Shown here: piece by piece, positions 58,957 through 64,000 of the stretch
Position numbering within the stretch: the first letter of the stretch is position 1
How the letters are laid out: each line of letters opens with the position of its first letter
Origin: Parasphingopyxis sp.
Lineage (GTDB): Bacteria; Pseudomonadota; Alphaproteobacteria; Sphingomonadales; Sphingomonadaceae
Assembly (NCBI RefSeq): GCF_028279465.1
Contig: NZ_JANQNS010000008.1
Coordinates: forward strand, 277,092-341,091
Direction of reading: 5' to 3'
DNA length: 64,000 nt
The notes under the pieces: generated by a model
Told to the model about the DNA's origin: nothing
Database searches by the model: none
The model's input: only the letters and a program-made list of their open reading frames with translations
Position numbers and translations under genes: made by a program

Positions 58957-59652
58957 ATGCGTACACTGGGCCTGATCGGCGGGATGAGCTGGGCCTCGAC
59001 CGCCATCTATTATGAAAAGATCAATCGCGGTGTCCGCCAGCGGCTGGGCGGACGGCACAGCGCGCATCTGCTGATCGAAAGCCTGGACTTCGAGCCGATT
59101 GCCGAGGCCCAGAATCGCGGCGATTGGGATATGCTGGGAAATCAGCTCGCGGAAAGCGCGCAACGATTGCAGCATGCCGGCGCCGAGGGCCTCGTCCTCT
59201 GCTCGAACACGATGCACAAGCTATATGGCTATCTGACCGATGCGGTCGATATTCCCGTTCTGCATATCGGAGATGTGACGGCGGCCGCGATGCGCGCCGA
59301 GAATATCAGCCGTGCCGCTCTGTTCGGAACGCGTTTCACGATGAGCGAGGGTTTCCTGCGCGACCGGCTCCGGGAACATGGCATCGATCTCGCCATTCCG
59401 GACCCGGAGCGTATGGCCGAGATCGACCGGATCATATTCGACGAACTCGTAATGGGCGAGGCGCCGGTCGAATCGAAGCGCACGATGAAAACCTTCATCA
59501 CCAATCTGGAGAAAGCCGGAAACGAGGCCGTCGTGCTCGGATGCACCGAGCTCGTCATGGTCGTGAAAACCAACAGCAACGTTCTGCCAATATTCGATAC
59601 GACGTCGCTGCACGCCGATGCCGCGCTGGACTGGATACTCGCGGCGGAATAG
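58957..59652 (+). CDS. Aspartate/glutamate racemase family protein
   Basis: 231 residues, cofactor-independent Asp racemase type (YgeA/RacX-like). GLIGGMSWASTAIYYEKIN at the start, catalytic Cys in LVLCSNTMHKLYGYL and in VVLGCTELVMVV, IGDVTAAAM between. Cytoplasmic, may make D-aspartate or act on other amino acids. aagga 9 bases before the ATG at 58957 fixes the start against a 13-codon upstream extension. Confidence 0.9.
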   Translation: MRTLGLIGGMSWASTAIYYEKINRGVRQRLGGRHSAHLLIESLDFEPIAEAQNRGDWDMLGNQLAESAQRLQHAGAEGLVLCSNTMHKLYGYLTDAVDIPVLHIGDVTAAAMRAENISRAALFGTRFTMSEGFLRDRLREHGIDLAIPDPERMAEIDRIIFDELVMGEAPVESKRTMKTFITNLEKAGNEAVVLGCTELVMVVKTNSNVLPIFDTTSLHADAALDWILAAE

Positions 59653-59874
59653 CCGCCTTAGGCCGCGATCCCACCATTTTGACTCCGATATGGATGGATT
59701 GCCGTGTCGCGCGCAGAGATATGGAATGACTGCTTTTCCTAAGCTTGAGCCAAATCCGCCTGCGAAGTGACCTGAAAACCAGCTCTGTGTAGTCCCCGTT
59801 ACGGATGCATTCCGGGCTTCTCGGTCCGCTTTGGCGCGAATATAGCGAACATAGGCAGAACGGAGATAGTGGCC

Positions 59875-60822
59875 ATGACGCAACCGGTGAGCGGCGAGCG
59901 GAACACGGGGGAGCCCGCTGCGATACTGATCGTCGCGGACAATCCGGCCGGGCAGGCGCGGTGTCGGAACGCCGTCGATGCGGTTGGCGGGCGCGTCGTC
60001 TGCGTGGCCGAACCGGAAAACGCTGTCGAGCGGATGGGCGAACAGATTGCGCTTGACGTGGCGCTTGTCGATCTGTCGGAAGATCATGGGCGTATGCTGG
60101 ATGGCTTGCTGGCGGCGATCGAGGGCAATGCCCGCGCCGGCCGGCATCGCAGCGTGATCTCCGTACCGATCGAGTTGGTCGATATCGTCGATGCCCAGAT
60201 CGCCCATGGCGATATCGCGATGCTCTGCGCGCCCAAGGCGATCGATCAGGCGGCGGCGCTAGGCCTGATGCTGGCGAACAGGCGGGACGCGTTTCACGAT
60301 ATCAACAGCGAGCGCGACGATGCGCGATTGCGGCGGCTGAGCGAGGAGGCGGGGCGCATTGCCCGCGCGCTTGCAGAACTGTCGCATGATGAACGCGCCC
60401 AGCCCAATGGTGACGATCATCGCCTCGCCGAAGCGCCGCACGCTTTCCATGCCGAGCCGGTGCGGGCCGAGGCGCTGCGGGCGGACGATATCCGGACGAT
60501 GATCCGCATGCGGCGGTTGCGCGAACGCTTCTTCGATCGCGAGCTGTTCGCGGACCCGGCCTGGGACATGCTGCTCGATCTCATGGCGGCGCGGCTGGAA
60601 GGACGTCAGGTTGCCGTGTCGAGCCTGTGCATCGCCGCGGCGGTTCCGCCGACAACGGCACTGCGCTGGATCCGGACGATGACCGATCGTGGCCTGTTCG
60701 TGCGCCGATCGGACCCACGGGACGGCCGCCGCGTCTTCATCGAACTGTCGGACGAAGCCGCGCATGCGCTGGAAAGATGGTTCGCCGCGGCTCGGCAAAA
60801 GGGCGACTTGCTGTCGGGATAA
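59875..60822 (+). CDS. Receiver-like domain fused to MarR-type winged helix
   Basis: 315 residues. The first about 130 resemble a degenerate receiver: ILIVADNPAGQARC takes the place of the acidic loop, VALVDLSEDHG carries the Asp after strand 3, and APKAID the Lys. A low-complexity linker (SERDDARLRR to RAEALRAD) leads to a winged helix at about 215-310 (AVSSLCIAAAVPPTTALRWIRTMTDRGLFVRRSDPRDGRRVFIELSDEA), MarR-like. Both acidic residues of the first receiver loop are reduced to one, so phosphorylation is uncertain. GGAG stands 9 bases before ATG 59875. The 222 bases before it hold no gene. Confidence 0.82.
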   Translation: MTQPVSGERNTGEPAAILIVADNPAGQARCRNAVDAVGGRVVCVAEPENAVERMGEQIALDVALVDLSEDHGRMLDGLLAAIEGNARAGRHRSVISVPIELVDIVDAQIAHGDIAMLCAPKAIDQAAALGLMLANRRDAFHDINSERDDARLRRLSEEAGRIARALAELSHDERAQPNGDDHRLAEAPHAFHAEPVRAEALRADDIRTMIRMRRLRERFFDRELFADPAWDMLLDLMAARLEGRQVAVSSLCIAAAVPPTTALRWIRTMTDRGLFVRRSDPRDGRRVFIELSDEAAHALERWFAAARQKGDLLSG

Positions 60823-60895
60823 TCGCGGCACGGCGCAATCTTCCGCTTGCGCGGCGCGCCGGGATTTGGCAGGGCGCATGGCGCACATTTGGTGC

Positions 60896-60971
60896 GGGCG
60901 CTTAGCTCAGTTGGTAGAGCATCTCGTTTACACCGAGAGGGTCGGCAGTTCGAGCCTGTCAGCGCCCACCA
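60896..60971 (+). tRNA. tRNA-Val (anticodon TAC), CCA encoded
   Basis: Acceptor GGGCGCT pairing with AGCGCCC, D-stem GCTC/GAGC, anticodon stem TCTCG/CGAGA around TTTACAC (anticodon TAC), T-arm GGCAG TTCGAGC CTGTC, discriminator A, encoded CCA. Reads GTA and GTG, probably all GTN. Lies 73 bases after the receiver/MarR gene. Confidence 0.97.
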
Positions 60972-61040
60972 TTTCCCGCAATTTCAGATAGTTAGACGGG
61001 CAGAGGGCCCTCTTCTGGCGCGCGGCCCGCGCCGCTTGCA

Positions 61041-61742
61041 TCAGACCAGTTCGTTTTTGAGCGCGAGCGGGCTCTCGTCGAGCTCGGACTCGCGACGCGC
61101 GATGGCCGGGGTTTCGCCGATATGCAGGTCTTCGGTCACGCAGCGCAGCAGGAAATCGGCGAGGTCGGCGTGGCGCGTCCTGAGCAGGCCATGCGTGATC
61201 TTTTCATCGGTCACCTGATAGTCGCCGGTATAGGGTCGATCCAAGAGCCATCCGGGCCGCGCCGCCGTCCAGTCGATGCCCTCCGCCCGGGCCAGCTCCG
61301 CCTCCATCCGTGCCATCTGCGCATAGATATTGGCGAGCGCCGGCATGGCGGTGACGCGGAACCAGAGCGGCCCGGCATCGGCGTCTTCGACGAAAGTCGC
61401 CGAAATCACGGCCAGACGGCGCACGCCGGTCTTCTGCATCGCCTGCACGATGTTCGCGGTGCCTTTCGTGTAAAGCGGCGGCGGATTGGCGACAGTGCGC
61501 ACCGACATGCTGAGCCCGATCGCAGAGATCACTGCATCCGCGCTATCGACGAGCGGGGCAAGATCGTCGTCCATGACATCGGCGCTATGGTGGGAGACCG
61601 CCTCGCCATCAGGCGCGTCGAGCGGCCATTCATGCTCGACGGCGCGGACCGTCAAACCGCGATCGCGGGCCATCGCAACCGTGGCCGCGCCAGTCGTGCC
61701 GCCGGCGCCGAAAATCACTATCGTGCGGGCGTTTTCAGACAT
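61041..61742 (-). CDS. NAD(P)H-binding atypical SDR
   Basis: 233 residues. TIVIFGAGGTTGAATVAMARDRGLTVRAVEHE is the cofactor motif of SDR_a5/NmrA-like proteins; no Tyr-x-x-x-Lys catalytic pair, but VISATFVEDADAG and TAARPGWLLDRPYTGDYQV match the NAD(P)-binding YwnB/YhfK class. May be a redox sensor or reductase; substrate unknown. ATG at 61742 was chosen; a GTG ten codons upstream is also in frame. Follows a small basic gene on the same strand by 33 bases. Confidence 0.82.
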   Translation of the reverse strand: MSENARTIVIFGAGGTTGAATVAMARDRGLTVRAVEHEWPLDAPDGEAVSHHSADVMDDDLAPLVDSADAVISAIGLSMSVRTVANPPPLYTKGTANIVQAMQKTGVRRLAVISATFVEDADAGPLWFRVTAMPALANIYAQMARMEAELARAEGIDWTAARPGWLLDRPYTGDYQVTDEKITHGLLRTRHADLADFLLRCVTEDLHIGETPAIARRESELDESPLALKNELV

Positions 61743-61775
61743 GACCGAGGGGGCGGTGCGATCGACCGTCACGCA

Positions 61776-61973
61776 TCAGGTCAACATATCTTCGTAGAGA
61801 TAGGCGAAGCGGCGATGCTGCGACGCATCGCGGCGGAGATTCATATGTCCGCGTTTGCTGAAGAAAAAGCGCGGCAGACGCTTCTGCTTCTCGTTCTTGC
61901 GGGCGATGAGACTGCGAATGCCGATCGCATTGTCCGCGCCGATAGATTTCATGCTTTCGCTGCGGCGGGACAT
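61776..61973 (-). CDS. Small basic protein, 65 residues, tentative
   Basis: Reads MSRRSESMKSIGADNAIGIR, then a Lys/Arg/Phe stretch and an ending RRFAYLYEDMLT. About one third basic, no membrane segment or signal peptide, no family recognised. Ggagag 10 bases upstream could serve as ribosome binding site, and the NAD(P)-binding gene follows after 33 bases. It is longer frames upstream that are unsupported; a nucleic-acid-binding role is only a guess from charge. Confidence 0.4.
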   Translation of the reverse strand: MSRRSESMKSIGADNAIGIRSLIARKNEKQKRLPRFFFSKRGHMNLRRDASQHRRFAYLYEDMLT

Positions 61974-62157
61974 AGCGGACCATCTCTCCATCGGATCAGA
62001 ATGTTGCGATGACGGCACTGGGGAGGACAGAGCCAAGTTAGGGAGGGTGGCAGAGTCAAAAGCGCCAGTCACCGCAACGATCGTTGGTATCCTCTTTCGC
62101 CGCCGATTCGCCTACATGTCCCTTGGGACATACGACGGGTTCTCCGTTTGCGCGCGG

Positions 62158-62799
62158 CTAAAGTCCGGCTTCCACGGCGACCCGGATCATGTCGGCGGCG
62201 GTTTGGACGTTAAGCCGTTCCATGACGAGCGCGCGATGCATTTTTACCGTCCGTTCGGTGACGCCGAGCTCATAGGCGATCTGCTTGTTTAGCAGGCCCT
62301 TGGCCGCAAATTGCAGCACCTGGCGTTGTCGCTCGGAGAGGTTTTTCACCGCCTCGACCGCGCTCGTGCGCCGCGCGGTGGAGATATTGGCGGCGCCGTC
62401 CGGAATTTCGACCTGCGAACCGAGGAAATAGTCGAGTTCGTCCTGTTGATTGTAAATCGGCGCGACCAGCACCGCGTTGCGGAATGGCGTGCCGTCCTTT
62501 TTGTAGTTCAGGATCTCGACGAGCACAGAGGTCTTTTCGCGTACGCCGCGGCGGATTTCCTCGGTCAGCCAGGGTTCGGTACCCGGCCCGGCGAGAAAGC
62601 GGCAATTGCGGCCAATAATCTCGTCACGATCGTAACCGGTGAGCTCCATGAACTTCTCGTTCACGGCGACGATCGGATTGTCGGGCAGCCGGGGATTGCT
62701 GATCACCGATGCGACAGGGCTGTTGTCGATCAGCGTCATCAGCTCCGGATCGGGTTCCAGGGGAACCGGCGCGTCGGCCTCTTTCCCTTGCTCTTGCAC
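62158..62799 (-). CDS. LOV-HTH blue-light transcription factor (EL222-like)
   Basis: 213 residues, close to the 222-residue EL222 of Erythrobacter litoralis. A LOV/PAS domain (about 20-135) has GRNCRFLAG with the flavin-adduct Cys at about residue 66 and FLGSQVEI with the signalling Gln. A short linker precedes a LuxR-type HTH (about 150-213, [36 protein letters not shown]). In EL222 light breaks the LOV-HTH contact so the protein dimerises and binds DNA; the same is inferred here. Gggagg 7 bases before a GTG at 62799 fixes the start, rejecting an ATG 24 codons earlier. Divergent from the HIG1-like gene. Confidence 0.93.
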   Translation of the reverse strand: MQEQGKEADAPVPLEPDPELMTLIDNSPVASVISNPRLPDNPIVAVNEKFMELTGYDRDEIIGRNCRFLAGPGTEPWLTEEIRRGVREKTSVLVEILNYKKDGTPFRNAVLVAPIYNQQDELDYFLGSQVEIPDGAANISTARRTSAVEAVKNLSERQRQVLQFAAKGLLNKQIAYELGVTERTVKMHRALVMERLNVQTAADMIRVAVEAGL

Positions 62800-62870
62800 T
62801 CTCTTTCCTCCCGGATCGTTTATAGGCGTCTTGGCGAACAGGCTGCAAGCGATGCGCGGGCCGGGCGACA

Positions 62871-62891
62871 TGCACCATGGGTCATGGTGCA
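62871..62891. promoter_or_regulatory. Perfect 9-bp-arm dyad between lov-hth and HIG1-like genes
   Basis: TGCACCATG, three bases, CATGGTGCA. It lies 71 bases upstream of the LOV-HTH start (62799) and 30 bases upstream of the HIG1-like start (62922), i.e. in the divergent promoter region. Its length, symmetry and position fit a dimeric regulator's operator, the LOV-HTH protein being the obvious candidate. Confidence 0.5.
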
Positions 62892-62921
62892 GGCGGTAGC
62901 GGGAATACCGAAATTACAATC

Positions 62922-63146
62922 ATGTTCTGGTTTACGCTTTTGCTCGTCTTTGCCGCCATTGGCGGCACCGTCTATTTTTTCGTGCGCGGCATCGTCGCCT
63001 TTCTCGCAACGACCAAGGAGGATTTGGCCGGCGACGGGCCGAGCGAAGGCGCGCGAGCGCAGAACAAGGCCATGCAAGGCCGCGTCCTGCTTCAGGCCGT
63101 CGCTGTCGGTTTCGCGCTACTCGCTCTGATGCTGTTCAACGCCTGA
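62922..63146 (+). CDS. HIG1-like twin-helix membrane protein
   Basis: 74 residues: one helix at about 3-24 (FWFTLLLVFAAIGGTVYFFVRG), a polar middle, and a second at about 55-72 preceded by QNKAMQGRVLLQAVAVGF, which resembles the HIG1 domain found in cytochrome-oxidase/supercomplex factors. Inner membrane, two spans. No start with a strong ribosome binding site; ATG at 62922 gives the natural N-terminus. Shares its promoter region with the LOV-HTH gene. Confidence 0.72.
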   Translation: MFWFTLLLVFAAIGGTVYFFVRGIVAFLATTKEDLAGDGPSEGARAQNKAMQGRVLLQAVAVGFALLALMLFNA

Positions 63147-63176
63147 CGGCGCACCGGACCTCGCAAAAGGCGTGAC

Positions 63177-63740
63177 CTAGAGGGCTCGCACGAGCCGGGT
63201 CGCCACGCCAATCCATGCCGGATCGTTCACGATCTGCTGCCGGCCGCCCGCGCCGAGCGGCAATATCTGAATTCGCTCGCCTTCGCGTCCGATCAGCCGG
63301 CCGAACAGGAAACGCCCGGCGGGCCGGGGCACGAGCACATCGCGGTTGAGCGCGCCGGCATATTCGTCCGGAGCGATCCGCTCGCACCATAGCTCGTCGC
63401 CGGCGCGATAATCTCCGACACCTGCCTCCACCTGTACCGCGACCGTTCCTCCACCGGGGCGGGGCGGCGTCAGCCGCGTCATATGCGCCGGCGCTTCGAC
63501 GCCTTGCGCGCCTAATATGGCGGCCACTGGCAGATCGGGCTGTTCGGGCAGGGTGACGAGATCGCCGGCTTCGACATCGAGCGCCTTTGCGATCCGGTTC
63601 AGCCAGTCGACGGATACCGTGCGTGTGCCCGTCTCCAGCCGGCCGATTGTCTGGGCCGTCGTCGGCGGTTCGCAGCGATCGGCGACCTGCTGCAGGGTCA
63701 GCCCCTTGGCTTTGCGGATTTCGCGGATGGCGGTGATCAT
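63177..63740 (-). CDS. XRE-family regulator with S24/LexA-like C-terminal domain
   Basis: 187 residues. Helix-turn-helix at about 5-58 (IREIRKAKGLTLQQVADRCEPPTTAQTIGRLETGTRTVSVDWLNRIAKALDV) followed by a beta-rich domain (about 95-187) of the type found in phage repressors and PrtR-like regulators (VQVEAGVGDYRAGDELWCERI, RDVLVPRPAGRFLFGRLIGREGERIQILPLG). Catalytic Ser/Lys of the peptidase are not evident, so it may bind rather than cleave. ATG at 63740. The second palindromic element lies 61 bases upstream; no prophage genes around. Confidence 0.85.
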   Translation of the reverse strand: MITAIREIRKAKGLTLQQVADRCEPPTTAQTIGRLETGTRTVSVDWLNRIAKALDVEAGDLVTLPEQPDLPVAAILGAQGVEAPAHMTRLTPPRPGGGTVAVQVEAGVGDYRAGDELWCERIAPDEYAGALNRDVLVPRPAGRFLFGRLIGREGERIQILPLGAGGRQQIVNDPAWIGVATRLVRAL

Positions 63741-63800
63741 TGGGTCAAGTCTCTCCGCTTCTCAGAGTCTGTCGGACGGGTGACAAAGGTTTCCGGAATC

Positions 63801-63939
63801 TTTTGTCAGACCTTCCCTATCGGGAAATCGCGGCACCGGCCCACTCCCCCTCCCGGCCTCCCAATAAGTGTACCCTGTGGGAGGCCGGGAGGGGGAGTGG
63901 CCCGGTGCCGCGCCTGAGCGAAAACGAAGGTCTGACAAA
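63801..63939. repeat. Compound palindromic element, copy 2
   Basis: Same architecture as the element at 25.7 kb. Outer TTTGTCAGA (63802-63810) and TCTGACAAA (63931-63939); small hairpin CCTTCCC-TATC-GGGAAAT (63811-63828; inner five pairs intact) and its counterpart CCTGAGC-GAAA-ACGAAGG (63913-63930; stem mostly lost); CGCGGCACCGGCCC on both sides; central perfect 23-bp stem 63841-63863 with 63878-63900, loop 14 bases. A further TGACAAA at 63781-63787 suggests a decayed neighbour module. It is upstream of the XRE regulator gene; the remaining DNA to 64000 shows no gene. Confidence 0.9.
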
Positions 63940-64000
63940 GAAGCTTCCCTAACCAAATCGGTTTTTCTCTTTCCTACACTATTGCCGAAATGGCAAGTAG

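Noticed and set aside
63177..63740. Prophage repressor marking a prophage
   Set aside because: No integrase, structural or lysis genes on either side within the window; a chromosomal regulator is the simpler reading.

Overview
The window looks like chromosomal DNA of an alphaproteobacterium, most likely a member of the Sphingomonadales. Reasons: base composition is G+C rich (low sixties percent by eye); there is a cell-cycle DNA methyltransferase of the CcrM type with GANTC sites in its own upstream region; a two-part PntA transhydrogenase alpha subunit; a 45-residue aa3-type cytochrome c oxidase subunit IV; a large Oar-like TonB receptor; and a short LOV-HTH protein of the Erythrobacter EL222 type. 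No rRNA, CRISPR array, prophage or intact insertion sequence was seen. Genes are densely packed, with many start/stop overlaps.

Layout. 0-2.1 kb: start of an aldehyde dehydrogenase, then glnB-glnA (both minus). 2.4-3.0 kb: two small exported acidic proteins. 3.0-10.9 kb (minus): PQQ/heme dehydrogenase, map, PhoD-like phosphatase, TonB receptor. 11.2-16.0 kb: CinA-like protein, MFS exporter, tRNA-Gly with a partial copy of its 3' end, DUF1499 protein, chemoreceptor. 16.0-20.7 kb (minus): SDR-threonine synthase pair, rplM-rpsI, ctaA-cutA. 20.9-24.2 kb (plus): Fur-family regulator, dxs, ion channel. 24.2-30.5 kb: ClbS-like protein, alpha/beta-hydrolase-like protein, a compound palindromic element, tlyA, tspO, ubiK-like gene, ybjN-like gene, proC, MarR regulator, ilvE. 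30.6-34.0 kb: TetR-SDR pair with a divergent membrane protein, DUF2189 protein, a second type of palindromic repeat. 34.0-40.3 kb: nucleotide-sugar epimerase, tRNA-Gln, msrA, aquaporin, Sua5, acyl-CoA dehydrogenase, GntR, nitroreductase. 40.5-45.6 kb: coupled operon of POT peptide transporter, two exported amidohydrolases and an NnrU-like protein. 45.6-53.4 kb: aldo/keto reductase, amino-acid:Na+ symporter, glmM, thiD, rnhB, ccrM, folP. 53.4-58.9 kb: an A+T-richer SpoU methyltransferase, an NtrC-like regulator, cytochrome oxidase subunit IV, pntAA-pntAB-pntB. 59-64 kb: aspartate racemase family protein, receiver-like/MarR fusion, tRNA-Val, NAD(P)-binding protein, LOV-HTH regulator, HIG1-like protein, XRE/S24-like regulator, second copy of the compound palindrome.

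Most of the window is housekeeping: nitrogen sensing and assimilation, isoprenoid, proline, branched-chain amino acid, folate, thiamine and peptidoglycan precursor synthesis, translation, heme A synthesis and NADPH balance. The parts that most deserve a second look are the modular palindromic element at 25.7 and 63.8 kb (conserved outer 9-mer, hairpin arms that differ in sequence but stay complementary, conserved inner 14-mer, long central stem), the blue-light regulator with a perfect 9-bp-arm dyad in its divergent promoter region, the tRNA-Gly tail duplication, and the exported amidohydrolase pair in which one partner has lost its metal-binding HxH motif.
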